A stretch of 62,959 bases of DNA from Acidimicrobiia bacterium (GTDB lineage: Bacteria; Actinomycetota; Acidimicrobiia; Spongiisociales; UBA11373), in the NCBI GenBank assembly GCA_040878325.1, contig JBBDMM010000016.1:69354-132312 (forward strand). The letters run 5' to 3'. Position numbers and translations under genes: made by a program. Below, piece by piece: positions 35,318 through 45,555 of the stretch. The notes beneath the pieces were generated by a model. It worked only from the letters and a program-made list of their open reading frames with translations, searched no databases and was not told the origin of the DNA. Position 1 is the first letter of the stretch. The number at the start of each line of letters is the position of its first letter.

Positions 35318-36451
35318 ATGCGACCGAACAGATCGACCCGACTGGGAGTGGTGGGCCTTCTGGCGGCAATGGGAATGACCTTGCTCGCCCCCGTGGCCGG
35401 TGCCAACCACGAGACTCCACGCAACGGGCCCAGCCACGACTACGGCGACATGGTCGACTACAACCTCACCTTCCCGGTCGCCGGCACCAACCGCTACGGC
35501 GACACGTTCTTTGCCCGCCGCGGAACCGGGATCCACCACGCCGCCGACATCATGGCCGCCAAGATGGTCCCGGTGCTCGCCGCTCACGACGGCACCGTTG
35601 TCCGGGTCAACGGCTCCAGCTACGCCAGCTACAAGGGCCGGTGCTGCACACTGGCGATCCGCCACACCGATGGTTGGGAAACCGTCTACATCCACCTCAA
35701 CAACGACACCCCCGGCACCGACGACGGCCAGGGTTGGGGGATCGCCCCGGGCATCGAGCTGGGAACCCGGGTCGCCGCCGGCCAGATCGTCGGGTATGTC
35801 GGCGACAGCGGCAACGCCGAGGGCACCTCGCCTCACCTCCACTTCGAGCTCTACGACAACCATGGCACCGCGGTGAACCCCTACCAGGCCCTAAGGGGCG
35901 GCGAAGGCAAGGCACCATCCAATTGCGCTCCGCCCGAGTCCGGGTCGCTCGATGCCCTGTTCGCCCGCAAGGAGTTCCTCCGCCGCGGCGACGAGGGGCA
36001 GGCGGTACGCCAGCTGCAGCGGTTCCTCGCCGCCGCCGGCTACAACCCCGGATCGGCCGATGGCGTCCTGGGCCCGCTCACCGAAAGCAGTCTGAAGGCG
36101 TTCCAGAGAAGCCGCGGAATCACCCCTGATGGAGTCGTCGGCCCACAGACCCGTAGAGCGGTCGAGACGGTGTCGGAGATGCTGGGATCGCTGCCGGCGC
36201 TCGACCCAGGCGGCCGGATCATCCGACCCGGGTACCGCGGTCAGGACGTCAAGTACCTCCAGGAACTGCTCTCGATCGCAGGCTTAGAGCCGGGCCCCAC
36301 CGACGGTGTGTTCGGACCGAAGACCCAGGAGGCGCTCGCCGAGTTCCAGAAGGAATACGGGGGCCTCACCGTCGACGGCAAGCTCGGGCCGAGCACCCGC
36401 AGAGCCCTGGCCGACTACCTCGGTGTCCAGGCCCTGTCGGCGTGCGGCTGA
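35318..36451 (+). CDS. M23 peptidase with two peptidoglycan-binding domains
   Basis: A 377-aa secreted cell-wall hydrolase. Signal peptide to about residue 29, then an M23 LytM-type domain with zinc ligands in GIHHAADIMA and the HxH of SPHLHFELY, then two peptidoglycan-binding type-1 repeats: FLRRGDEGQAVRQLQRFLAA to TPDGVVGPQTRRAV, and IRPGYRGQDVKYLQELLSIA to TVDGKLGPSTRRAL. It probably cuts peptide cross-bridges during growth or division. The 194 nt before it contain no clear riboswitch. Confidence 0.9.
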   Translation: MRPNRSTRLGVVGLLAAMGMTLLAPVAGANHETPRNGPSHDYGDMVDYNLTFPVAGTNRYGDTFFARRGTGIHHAADIMAAKMVPVLAAHDGTVVRVNGSSYASYKGRCCTLAIRHTDGWETVYIHLNNDTPGTDDGQGWGIAPGIELGTRVAAGQIVGYVGDSGNAEGTSPHLHFELYDNHGTAVNPYQALRGGEGKAPSNCAPPESGSLDALFARKEFLRRGDEGQAVRQLQRFLAAAGYNPGSADGVLGPLTESSLKAFQRSRGITPDGVVGPQTRRAVETVSEMLGSLPALDPGGRIIRPGYRGQDVKYLQELLSIAGLEPGPTDGVFGPKTQEALAEFQKEYGGLTVDGKLGPSTRRALADYLGVQALSACG

Positions 36452-36456
36452 GGAGT

Positions 36457-36494
36457 CCTCGCTTCGCTCGGCCGCGATTGGCGATTGGCGATTC
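36457..36494 (+). repeat. Left inverted-repeat end of a two-gene segment
   Basis: The 15-mer CCTCGCTTCGCTCGG (36457-36471), two C, then three 7-bp units GCGATTG, GCGATTG, GCGATTC. The whole 38-bp block matches the reverse complement of 37482-37522 apart from one extra base and about three mismatches. Confidence 0.8.
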
Positions 36495-36520
36495 GAAAGA
36501 CGGATTGAGGGCTAGCGAAG

Positions 36521-37003
36521 GTGTCTGATATCTCTCGCGTTGCGCATTGCGCATCGCGCATTGCTCTCGGTCTAACGCTTCTTGTCCTGAGCGCTTGTGG
36601 GTCGCCGGCTTCCGCTGAGGACTATTTGAACGATCTGTCGGGAATCACCGTGCAGATGACCCGCGCCTCCTTCGAGGCGCTGCCCCCGGGGGCGGCACCC
36701 ACCCACGAACAGGTCGTTGAGGTGGTCGACGCCCGACGGACGGCGCTGGCCGCGATCGCGGCACTCGCTCCCCCTGACGAACTCGAACCCGAGCACCTCG
36801 TGCTGATCGCCGCGCTAAAGGAATTGGTCGCAGCAGGAGAAGCCTTTCTCGCAGAAACGGCCGGGTTGACGCCCGAGTCGTTTAGCGAGGCCCTGCTTGC
36901 CTCCAATGGGATCGATGCGCTGGCCGAGCGGGTCACCAGTGCCTGTGACGCAGTCAGGCGACAGGCAGAAGGCCTCGGGTACATCGTCTCCCTGGCCTGC
37001 TGA
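36521..37003 (+). CDS. Hypothetical lipoprotein
   Basis: A 160-aa lipoprotein of unknown function. The lipobox is LSAC near residue 26. The preceding signal-peptide region is partly encoded by a GCGCATT heptamer array (36542-36562), giving the unusual AHCASRIA segment. The mature domain is helical and acidic with one Cys pair possible between TSACDAVRR and the C-terminal SLAC. I used the GTG at 36521. It lies inside the inverted-repeat-bounded segment 36457-37522. Confidence 0.65.
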   Translation: MSDISRVAHCASRIALGLTLLVLSACGSPASAEDYLNDLSGITVQMTRASFEALPPGAAPTHEQVVEVVDARRTALAAIAALAPPDELEPEHLVLIAALKELVAAGEAFLAETAGLTPESFSEALLASNGIDALAERVTSACDAVRRQAEGLGYIVSLAC

Positions 37004-37013
37004 CTCCGCGGGC

Positions 37014-37019
37014 TATCGT
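37014..37019 (+). promoter_or_regulatory. -10-like TATCGT for SRPBCC gene
   Basis: TATCGT ends 9 nt before the GTG at 37029, between the lipoprotein stop and the SRPBCC start. Confidence 0.3.
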
Positions 37020-37028
37020 CCCGACTCC

Positions 37029-37457
37029 GTGCCCGATACGTTCACCCACACCGCCCTGGTCGCCGCGCCCAAAGCCGCGGTCTGGGCCGCCCTGCAACGG
37101 GCCGAGACCTGGAAGAACATCGGGCCGATCGAGGAGGTGTGGGACGCCACCCATGCCGAGGACGGCTCGCTCGAGGGCTATCGATGGTCGGCCCGCGCCG
37201 CCGGACGTACCTGGAAGGGCGTGGCGACCACCCTCGAGTCGGTCCGCGAGCACCGGATGCAACTGGCCCTCGAATCTCCCGAGATCCACGGAGGGATCAC
37301 CGTCGATATCGGCGCCGGGGAGATCACGGTCTCCATGGACGCCGAGCCAAGAGGCCCGCTAGCGACGATCTTCTGGGGGACGGTGCGAAGAGCTCTCCAG
37401 TCCGGCCTACCCGCCCAGGTAGAGGCGTTCGCGAGCGGATTAGCGATTAGCGATTAG
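37029..37457 (+). CDS. SRPBCC-family protein
   Basis: A 142-aa START-like protein: HTALVAAPKAAVWAALQRAETWKNIG is the N-terminal strand-helix of the SRPBCC fold, then a series of strands and a C-terminal helix TIFWGTVRRALQSGLPAQVE. Ligand unknown. The last residues (SGLAISD) come from an AGCGATT heptamer array that supplies the stop codon. An in-frame ATG at 36897 lies inside the previous gene. It is the second gene of the inverted-repeat-bounded segment. Confidence 0.75.
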   Translation: MPDTFTHTALVAAPKAAVWAALQRAETWKNIGPIEEVWDATHAEDGSLEGYRWSARAAGRTWKGVATTLESVREHRMQLALESPEIHGGITVDIGAGEITVSMDAEPRGPLATIFWGTVRRALQSGLPAQVEAFASGLAISD

Positions 37458-37522
37458 ACCGAGCGAAGCGAGGTCCTTCTTGCCAATCGCCAATTGCCAA
37501 TTGCGGGCCGAGCGAAGCGAGG
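37435..37522. repeat. Right inverted-repeat end: heptamer arrays and 15-mer copies
   Basis: In order: AGCGATT units (37442-37455) at the SRPBCC gene end; the 15-mer CCGAGCGAAGCGAGG at 37459-37473; GCCAATC, GCCAATT, GCCAATT at 37482-37502; and a second copy of the 15-mer at 37508-37522. The last two parts are the inverted copy of 36457-36494. Confidence 0.85.
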
Positions 37523-37538
37523 CCCCTCCGCGAGGCCC

Positions 37539-37961
37539 CTACACAACAATCTTGCGGTCGGCTTCGCGGAGCCGGGCGGCGAGACCCTTCAGCATCTTCT
37601 GGGCGACTCCGGGGAAGTCGGAGAGGATTCCCGTGAAGTCCTGGTGACGCATCACGAGGAGCGTGCTGTCCCTGACCAGCTCCACGGTCGCCGACCGCGG
37701 ACCCTCGTCGAGCAACGACATCTCGCCGAAGAAGTCTCCGGTACCGAGAGAGGCGATCTTCTTGCCGTTGCGGCGCACGAGGGCGGCGCCGTCCGCGAGG
37801 AGGTAGAAGGCATCGCCCGGCTGGCCCTCCTCGGCAATGACCGAACCGGCCGGCAGCGAGACCTCCTCGGCAACCCGGGCTACCCGGGTCATCTCTTTGG
37901 GGCTGAGGCCATGGAACAAGGGCACCACCTCGAGCAGCCCTAGTTGCTTCTTCTTGTCCAC
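37539..37961 (-). CDS. Cyclic-nucleotide-binding-domain protein
   Basis: A stand-alone CRP-type cNMP-binding domain of about 140 aa without a DNA-binding HTH. The phosphate-binding cassette is FFGEMSLLDEGPRSATVELV, close to the consensus for cyclic-nucleotide binding. The gene starts at either of two GTGs: 37967 directly abuts GGAG, whereas 37961 has GGAG at a 6-nt spacing, so I chose 37961. It may sense cAMP or act as an adaptor. It lies downstream of the atp operon on the same strand. Confidence 0.82.
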   Translation of the reverse strand: MDKKKQLGLLEVVPLFHGLSPKEMTRVARVAEEVSLPAGSVIAEEGQPGDAFYLLADGAALVRRNGKKIASLGTGDFFGEMSLLDEGPRSATVELVRDSTLLVMRHQDFTGILSDFPGVAQKMLKGLAARLREADRKIVV

Positions 37962-37992
37962 CTTCACCTCCGGCGGAAGATGCTAACGCCGG

Positions 37993-38016
37993 CCCCAGCC
38001 CCGGCCCCGGCTCCTG
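37993..38016. repeat. Hexamer array, CCCCGG type
   Basis: Four in-phase 6-bp units CCCCAG, CCCCGG, CCCCGG, CTCCTG between the cNMP-domain gene and atpC. Confidence 0.7.
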
Positions 38017-38079
38017 CCAGAAGGGCGCCCCCAGCCATTCCGCAAGCAGGAGCAGAAGGGGAACCGGAACCCGAAGGGC

Positions 38080-38400
38080 TTAGGTTTCCGATTCCGCCAG
38101 GGCTTGGGCGAGCTTGCCGGCCTGGGCGCGATCACCTTCGGCGATCTCGGCCCGGTCGGTGAGCAGGGTCACCTCGTTCCGGAACACCTGGAGAAACCCG
38201 CCGTGAATCGCCAGGGTGATCCTCCGCCCGTCGGCGGCCTGAATCTCCGACGACCCGGTGGCGAGGGCGGCCATCATCGGTTCGTGGTCGGCGAGGATGC
38301 CGATCTCCCCCTCCGTAGTGCGGGTGATGAGCATCGTGGCCTCCCCCGACCACACAATGGATTCGGGGGAGACCACATCGAGGCGGAAACTCTTCGCCAT
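38080..38400 (-). CDS. atpC: ATP synthase epsilon subunit
   Basis: A 106-aa epsilon subunit: the beta-sandwich domain (SFRLDVVSPESIVWSGEATM, EGEIGILADHEPMMAAL, GGFLQVFRNEVTLLTD) is complete, but only one short helix (DRAQAGKLAQALAE) follows, so the C-terminal inhibitory hairpin of E. coli epsilon is mostly absent, a shortening also seen in actinobacteria. It is separated from atpD by 143 nt of repeats and its ribosome-binding site sits in a hairpin. Confidence 0.93.
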   Translation of the reverse strand: MAKSFRLDVVSPESIVWSGEATMLITRTTEGEIGILADHEPMMAALATGSSEIQAADGRRITLAIHGGFLQVFRNEVTLLTDRAEIAEGDRAQAGKLAQALAESET

Positions 38401-38403
38401 TTA

Positions 38404-38422
38404 GACCGACCTCCGGTCGGTC
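38404..38422 (-). promoter_or_regulatory. Hairpin containing the atpC ribosome-binding site
   Basis: On the mRNA strand GACCGACC pairs perfectly with GGTCGGTC around a GGA loop, and the atpC Shine-Dalgarno GGAGG is formed by the loop plus the first stem bases. The ATG follows 3 nt after the stem. Confidence 0.5.
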
Positions 38423-38533
38423 GCCGCCAGCCGCCAGCCGCCAGCCGCCAGCAAGCCATGAGCGGCCTGCCTACCGCGAGCAGCAGGTCTTCCTGTTCTT
38501 GCTGGCTGGAGGCTGGAGGCTGGAGGCTGGAGG
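38423..38533. repeat. Inverted heptamer arrays between atpD and atpC
   Basis: Four GCCGCCA units (38423-38450), then CCAGCAAG (38448-38455) facing CTTGCTGG (38498-38505), then four CTGGAGG units (38506-38533). The two arrays are near reverse complements, so the spacer can fold into a long hairpin. Confidence 0.85.
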
Positions 38534-38543
38534 CTGCGAAGCT

Positions 38544-40070
<1,527 letters not shown>

Positions 40071-40949
40071 CTATCCACGGGTCATTGCCTCCGCGCCGCC
40101 GACGATCTCCGAGATCTCGGTAGTGATCTCGGCCTGCCGTGCCTGGTTGGCCTCCCGGCTCAGAAGCCGGGTCAACTCCTCGCCGTTCTCGGTAGCCGCC
40201 TTCATCGCCCGGCGCCGTGCGGCGTGCTCCGATGCGGACGCGTCGAGCAAGTACCCGAAGACCGACGCCTCTACATAGCGGGGAAGCAGCCGGTCGAGGA
40301 TCGCTTCGGCCGACGGCTCGTACTCGTACCCGATCGGCACCGCCGAGTCGTCCAACCGCTCCGGCGGTTCGATCGGCAACAGCCGCCTGGTGCTCGCCCG
40401 TTGGGTCAGAGCCGAGACGTAGAGGGTGGTGAATACCTCGACCGAGTCGACCTTCAGCTCGGCATATTCGTTCATGATCACATTGGCGATGGCGCGGGCA
40501 TCGCCGTAGCCCGGAGTATCGGTGACCCCCAAAAAGGCTCGCTCGATCTGGTAGCCCCGGTAGCGAAAGTACGACTGCGCCTTCTTGCCGACGACGAAGA
40601 GCCGCGGATCGGCCCCCGCCCGCTTGAGTTCGATGAGGCGGGCTTCGGCCATCCTCAACACGTTCGAGTTGTAAGCCCCCGCCAGGCCGCGGTCGCTGGT
40701 CAACACGAGCGCCCCCGCCGATCGCACCGGCCGGGCCTCGAGGAGGGGGTGGCGAGCGCCACCAGAGGCGGCGGCGACGTTGCGGATGACCTCCTCCATC
40801 TTGCGGTTGTACGGCTGCGCGGCCGCGACTCGCTGCTGCGCCTTGGCGATTCGCGAAGCGGCGATGAGCTCCATGGCGCGCGTGATCTTCATCGTCGATT
40901 CGACGCTCTTGATCCGCCGTTGGATGTGCCGAAGCTCAGCGCTCGCCAT
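40071..40949 (-). CDS. atpG: ATP synthase gamma subunit
   Basis: The 292-aa central-stalk subunit. N-terminal LRHIQRRIKSVESTMKITRA and the C-terminal helix ELTRLLSREANQARQAEITT wrap the rotor shaft; LTSDRGLAGAYNSNVLR is the conserved middle segment. It lies 6 nt after atpA. Confidence 0.96.
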   Translation of the reverse strand: MASAELRHIQRRIKSVESTMKITRAMELIAASRIAKAQQRVAAAQPYNRKMEEVIRNVAAASGGARHPLLEARPVRSAGALVLTSDRGLAGAYNSNVLRMAEARLIELKRAGADPRLFVVGKKAQSYFRYRGYQIERAFLGVTDTPGYGDARAIANVIMNEYAELKVDSVEVFTTLYVSALTQRASTRRLLPIEPPERLDDSAVPIGYEYEPSAEAILDRLLPRYVEASVFGYLLDASASEHAARRRAMKAATENGEELTRLLSREANQARQAEITTEISEIVGGAEAMTRG

Positions 40950-40955
40950 GGAACC

Positions 40956-42470
40956 TCACCCGCCGAGGAACGACTCGACGTACCCCTCGATCGCCTGCTT
41001 GAGCCCGTCGCCCTCGGGCAGCTTCCCGGACGATGCGATCGAGTCCAGCATCGCCGTGTGCCGGGTGCGCATGTGCTCGATGAGCCCAGTTTCGAACCGG
41101 GGGACATCCTCGGGCGGTATCCGATCCATCAGCCCGTTGCTCACTGCGTAGATGACGAGTACCTGATCCTCGACCGCCACCGGCCGGAACTGGGGCTGCT
41201 TGAGGACTTCGACGACGCGGCGGCCTCTGGCGAGCTGGGCCTGCGAGGCTGAGTCGAGCTCCGAGCCGAACTCGGCAAAAGCCTCCAACTCGCGAAACTG
41301 CGCCAAATTGATGCGCAGCTGCCCGGCGACGCTCTTCATCGCCTTGATCTGCGCGTTGCCACCCACCCGCGACACCGAGATACCGGCGTTGATCGCCGGG
41401 CGGACTCCGGAATAGAAGAGGTCGGTCTCGAGGTAGATCTGGCCATCGGTGATCGAGATCACATTCGTCGGGATGTAGGCCGACACGTCGTTCGCCTTGG
41501 TTTCGACGATCGGGAGTCCGGTCATCGACCCGCCCCCCAATTCGTCGGAGAGCTTGGCGCAACGCTCGAGGAGCCTGCTGTGGAGGTAGAACACGTCGCC
41601 GGGGTAGGCCTCACGACCCGGAGGCCGACGGAGAAGCAACGAGATCTCCCGATAGGCCACTGCCTGCTTCGACAGGTCGTCGAAAATCACCAGGGAGTGC
41701 TCTCCCTTGTACATGTAGTACTGGCCGATGGCCGAGCCGGAGTAGGGGGCATACATCTGCAGAGCGGGTGCGACCGAAGCCGGCGCGTTGACAACCACCG
41801 TGTACGCCATCGCCCCGTGCCGCTCGAGGACCTCGACGACTTCGGCAACGGTCGAGGCCTTTTGGCCGATGGCCACATAGACACACTTCACGCCCGAGTC
41901 CTTCTGACTCAGGATGGTGTCGACCACCACCGCGGTCTTGCCGGTGCCGCGGTCGCCGATGATCAACTGCCGCTGACCCCGACCGATCGGCGTCATCGCG
42001 TCGATCGCCTTGATTCCAGTCTGGAGCGGCTCGTGGACCGGCTGGCGCTCGACAACCGATGGGGCCTGTACTTCGAGGAAGCGGCGCTCGGTGGTGTGGA
42101 TCGGCCCCTTACCGTCGATCGGGTTGCCGAGGGGGTCAATCACTCGCCCGAGCAGAGCGTCGCCCACCGGGACCGAGAGCACCCGGCCGGTCTGGCTGAC
42201 GGGATCGCCTTCTTGGACGTGTGAAGCCTCTCCCATGAGCACGGCGCCGATCGAGTCCTCGTCGAGGTTCAGCGCCACTCCGAGAAGACCGCCGGGGAAC
42301 TCCAGCAGCTCACTCGACATGGCGTTGGGAAGCCCTTCGACACGGGCGACGCCGTCGCCGATCGAAGTCACATACCCGACAGTGGCCGCCTCGAGCGACG
42401 GCTCCCAACCGTCGAGGTTCCGCCGAAGCGCCTCGGCGATCTCGTGGGCATTGATGGTCAGTTCGGCCAT
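40956..42470 (-). CDS. atpA: ATP synthase alpha subunit
   Basis: The 504-aa non-catalytic nucleotide-binding subunit of F1: P-loop [16 protein letters not shown], conserved [20 protein letters not shown] and the arginine-finger region [16 protein letters not shown]. It lacks the C-terminal extension known from mycobacterial AtpA. Confidence 0.97.
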   Translation of the reverse strand: MAELTINAHEIAEALRRNLDGWEPSLEAATVGYVTSIGDGVARVEGLPNAMSSELLEFPGGLLGVALNLDEDSIGAVLMGEASHVQEGDPVSQTGRVLSVPVGDALLGRVIDPLGNPIDGKGPIHTTERRFLEVQAPSVVERQPVHEPLQTGIKAIDAMTPIGRGQRQLIIGDRGTGKTAVVVDTILSQKDSGVKCVYVAIGQKASTVAEVVEVLERHGAMAYTVVVNAPASVAPALQMYAPYSGSAIGQYYMYKGEHSLVIFDDLSKQAVAYREISLLLRRPPGREAYPGDVFYLHSRLLERCAKLSDELGGGSMTGLPIVETKANDVSAYIPTNVISITDGQIYLETDLFYSGVRPAINAGISVSRVGGNAQIKAMKSVAGQLRINLAQFRELEAFAEFGSELDSASQAQLARGRRVVEVLKQPQFRPVAVEDQVLVIYAVSNGLMDRIPPEDVPRFETGLIEHMRTRHTAMLDSIASSGKLPEGDGLKQAIEGYVESFLGG

Positions 42471-42480
42471 TACGGTCTCC

Positions 42481-43020
42481 TCAGCGCCTGATCAGCGTTT
42501 CGCGAATCTCTTCCAGCCGGTGGCTGACCGTGCCGTCGATGACGACGTCACCCACCCGTGCAACCACGCCGCCGATCACCGACGGATCGACGACGGTCTT
42601 GACCTCCACGTCCCTGCCGGTCGCCTTGCTGAGCGACACGGCCAGACGGGCGATCGTCTTCTTATCCAACTCGCCGGCGGAACGCACCTCGGCGATCACC
42701 TTGTTGCGCCCCGCGGCGGCACGCTCGGCGAGGCGATCGGCGATCGCTGGCAGGTCGCCGCCACGCCCCAGCCCGACCACGAAGTTGACGAGATTCATCG
42801 CCAGGGGCGACGTCTTCTCCCCGAGCAGGTCGTCGATGACGGCCTTCTTGCGATCGACGGGCAGGCGAGGATCCGTCAACGCGGCACGAAGCTCGTTCGA
42901 TGACTCGAAGGCACGGGCGATCCGGAAAAGCTCGTCGCCGATGCGCTCGAGTTCGCCCTCGGCCTTGGCCAGTTCGAGAATGGCGGCGGCGTAGCCGTCG
43001 ATGCGGTCGTCGGCAGCCAT
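42481..43020 (-). CDS. atpH: ATP synthase delta subunit
   Basis: The 179-aa OSCP/delta subunit linking F1 to the peripheral stalk. The N-terminal helical bundle starts [20 protein letters not shown] and the C-terminal region has [19 protein letters not shown], the family hallmark. It is separate from AtpF, unlike the b-delta fusion of mycobacteria. It overlaps the atpF stop by 1 nt. Confidence 0.95.
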   Translation of the reverse strand: MAADDRIDGYAAAILELAKAEGELERIGDELFRIARAFESSNELRAALTDPRLPVDRKKAVIDDLLGEKTSPLAMNLVNFVVGLGRGGDLPAIADRLAERAAAGRNKVIAEVRSAGELDKKTIARLAVSLSKATGRDVEVKTVVDPSVIGGVVARVGDVVIDGTVSHRLEEIRETLIRR

Positions 43021-43586
43021 CAGGCCTTCAGCTCTTCCAGTTCGGCGATGTATCGATCCACCAGCTTCTTCTGCACGGACGCGTCGACCGAGTCCGACAC
43101 GACACGGCGGGCGAGGTCGAGCGACAGCGAGGCCACTTCATCGCGAATCGACGCCGCGGCGCGCTCGCGCTCGGATGCAGCCGACTCCCTGGCCTTGCGA
43201 ACGATCAACTGCGCCTCGGTCTCGGCCTTGCCGACCATGTCGGTCCGCAAGGCGTCGGCGGACTTCCTCGCCTCTTCGACGATCTTGTTGGCTTCGTCAC
43301 GGGCCATGGCCAGTTGTTGCTTGTAGTCGGCGAGCAGGCTCTCGGCCTCGTGCTTGGTGTTCTCGGCGGCGGTGAGCTGGCCGATGATGGCCGCCTGTCG
43401 CGCTTCGAGCCGTTTGTCGACCATGGGCAGCACCCATTTCCACACGAACACGAAGATGATCCCGAAGGCGATCAGGCCCGCGATCAACTCAGAGCTCGCC
43501 GGGAGCAGCAGGTCGATGCCGCTGGGCTCGTCGTGTTCTTCGGCGACCTCGCCGAAGAACCGCATCGCTGCAGTGAGTTGCAACAC
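43020..43586 (-). CDS. atpF: ATP synthase b subunit
   Basis: The 188-aa peripheral stalk subunit: one transmembrane helix (LIAGLIAFGIIFVFVWKWVL, about residues 34-53) followed by a long charged coiled coil. An N-terminal acidic segment (FGEVAEEHDEPSG) precedes the helix. Confidence 0.95.
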   Translation of the reverse strand: MLQLTAAMRFFGEVAEEHDEPSGIDLLLPASSELIAGLIAFGIIFVFVWKWVLPMVDKRLEARQAAIIGQLTAAENTKHEAESLLADYKQQLAMARDEANKIVEEARKSADALRTDMVGKAETEAQLIVRKARESAASERERAAASIRDEVASLSLDLARRVVSDSVDASVQKKLVDRYIAELEELKA

Positions 43587-43599
43587 GTTTACACCCTCC

Positions 43600-43827
<228 letters not shown>

Positions 43828-44859
43828 TCAGTGCTCCGGATGCACCGATGTCTGGATGTACACCGCCGACAAGAGCGTGAAGATATATGCCTGAAGCACG
43901 ATCACCACGAACTCGAAGGCGAAGATCCCCAGCCCGAAGATGAGCCAGGGGGCTCCGATCACGGGCCTGAAGTCGTACTGGGCGCCATAGACCACGAAGG
44001 CAACGAGGGCGACCAGCGCCATGTACATGGCGAGCCGCTTCTTTCGCTTCGTCAGCAGGAAGACGGTTCCCGCGACCGCGAGGCCCACTACCGCCAGCGA
44101 TGCCATGGCGATTGTCTCGTTGGGGTCGCCGCCCGTGTGCGTGATGAACAGATAGCCGCTCCCCAACAGCAGAGTCAACATGAGGTGGCCGGCGACGAGG
44201 TTGGCGAACAGCCGGACCGCCAGGGTGATCGGCCTCAAGAGGAATGTCGAGACGAACTCGATGAGGCCGACGAGCCAGCGGAGGCCAACAGGAACGCTCT
44301 TGGGCCAGATGATGGCCCCTACGTACGAGAACCCATTCTTGGCGAAGCCGACGAACATGAAGATGACCCAGGTGAACACCGCCAGCATCAGAGGAAGCGC
44401 CATCCGCGAGGTGATGGGGAAGTTGATGAGCGGCACTAGTTCGAAGATGTTGCCGACCAGCACGAATAGGAAGACCGCCAGCAGGTATGGGGCGTACTTG
44501 CCGCCGTCGGGGCCGATCGTCCCCTTGGCGACATCGTCGCGTACGAAGGACACCAGCGACTCCATCACGACGCCGAACTTCCCGGGGACGATCTTCGGAG
44601 TGCGAAATGCGAAGTAGAGGGCGGCGACGACTGCTGCGGTGCCGAGGAAGATCAGGAAGACCGTCCGGGTGAAGTCGAACGGCCCGATCGAGAACAACGC
44701 CTCTTTGAACTCGAACAACTCGACGACGTTCGTCGGGGCGCAGATGATTTCGGCGGCAGTGTCGCAATGGTGGCTCTCGGGAATCGAGGTCGAATAGATC
44801 GCAACCCCGACGGCGAACGCCGCCAGAGCAAGCATGATGATCCGGCCGCGCCAGGTCAT
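43828..44859 (-). CDS. atpB: ATP synthase a subunit, long form
   Basis: The 343-aa stator channel subunit. The essential Arg is in RPITLAVRLFANLVAGH and the C-terminus has FEFVVIVLQAYIFTLLSAVY. It is about 80-90 residues longer than common AtpB. Some of the excess is an N-terminal extension with a helix and two Cys (SHHCDTAAEIICAP). More lies between the Arg helix and the C-terminal helix, where an additional hydrophobic pair surrounds a basic LTKRKKRLAMYM segment. Confidence 0.93.
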   Translation of the reverse strand: MTWRGRIIMLALAAFAVGVAIYSTSIPESHHCDTAAEIICAPTNVVELFEFKEALFSIGPFDFTRTVFLIFLGTAAVVAALYFAFRTPKIVPGKFGVVMESLVSFVRDDVAKGTIGPDGGKYAPYLLAVFLFVLVGNIFELVPLINFPITSRMALPLMLAVFTWVIFMFVGFAKNGFSYVGAIIWPKSVPVGLRWLVGLIEFVSTFLLRPITLAVRLFANLVAGHLMLTLLLGSGYLFITHTGGDPNETIAMASLAVVGLAVAGTVFLLTKRKKRLAMYMALVALVAFVVYGAQYDFRPVIGAPWLIFGLGIFAFEFVVIVLQAYIFTLLSAVYIQTSVHPEH

Positions 44860-44890
44860 CGGTTCTCCGCATTCACGAGTCTGCCGTACC

Positions 44891-45292
44891 TCAAGCCGTC
44901 AACTCCAGGTCCTTCTCTTTGCCGCGGGCGACCGCGACCGCCTCCAGTACCAGCAACACCAGGTATGCGGCCACCGCGGCCACCCCGAATGCGAGCCGAT
45001 CGATGTCGAACTGCCGCGCAACCACCATCATCACCACCGTGATCAGCAGAAGTCGCAGCACGAAGCCGAACAGCGCGGCCGCATGATAGAGACCGAGCGA
45101 GATCCGTGCCGCCGCCGAAAGAACGAGGCCCGACAACAGGAAGTTGACCACCACGATGGTCACCCCGATCGCGGCGGCAACCGCACCGTCGCTCCCGCGG
45201 ACCGCCCACATGGCAAGCACGGCCGCGGGGCCCACGACCACTGCCCGCCGCACCGTATGGCGCGCCAGGACCGCCTCGACGTCACTGGTCAC
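44891..45292 (-). CDS. atpI: AtpI-like membrane protein
   Basis: A 133-aa protein with four predicted transmembrane helices (VVVGPAAVLAMWAV, VAAAIGVTIVVVNFLLSGLV, LFGFVLRLLLITVVMMVVA, LAFGVAAVAAYLVLLVLEAV). It occupies the atpI position before atpB; family members help c-ring assembly or Mg2+ uptake. I used the GTG at 45292, which overlaps the atpZ stop. Confidence 0.8.
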   Translation of the reverse strand: MTSDVEAVLARHTVRRAVVVGPAAVLAMWAVRGSDGAVAAAIGVTIVVVNFLLSGLVLSAAARISLGLYHAAALFGFVLRLLLITVVMMVVARQFDIDRLAFGVAAVAAYLVLLVLEAVAVARGKEKDLELTA

Positions 45293-45488
45293 GGTTGGCA
45301 ATCGTCCACATCCTCCCAAAACCGACGATCGAACCGGCGATGATCCCGATCACCACCAGCACCGGATAGGTGTCGAAGAGGCGGTCGGCGATGGCACCCA
45401 AGAGGAGGCCCGCCATGATCGACCCGAAGAACGCCATCGAGTCGTTGGCGCTGCGGGCGGTGAGGCCCCGATCTTCCAGCCGGCTCAT
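45282..45488 (-). CDS. atpZ: AtpZ/AtpI-family small membrane protein
   Basis: A 68-aa two-helix protein of the ATPase gene 1 family: SMAFFGSIMAGLLLGAIADR and VLVVIGIIAGSIVGFGRMW. First gene of the ATP synthase operon, with a GAGGGGG ribosome-binding site. Operon order is atpZ-I-B-E-F-H-A-G-D-C. Confidence 0.82.
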   Translation of the reverse strand: MSRLEDRGLTARSANDSMAFFGSIMAGLLLGAIADRLFDTYPVLVVIGIIAGSIVGFGRMWTIANRDQ

Positions 45489-45555
45489 GTCCCCCTCGAC
45501 CGCTTGTGAATTCCTTCACAATCTACCGCGCGGCCGGCACCCCCGCAACCGGTTA

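Noticed and set aside
38080-38400. atpC as a truncated pseudogene
   Set aside because: The beta-sandwich is complete and a short C-terminal part is common in actinobacterial epsilon subunits.
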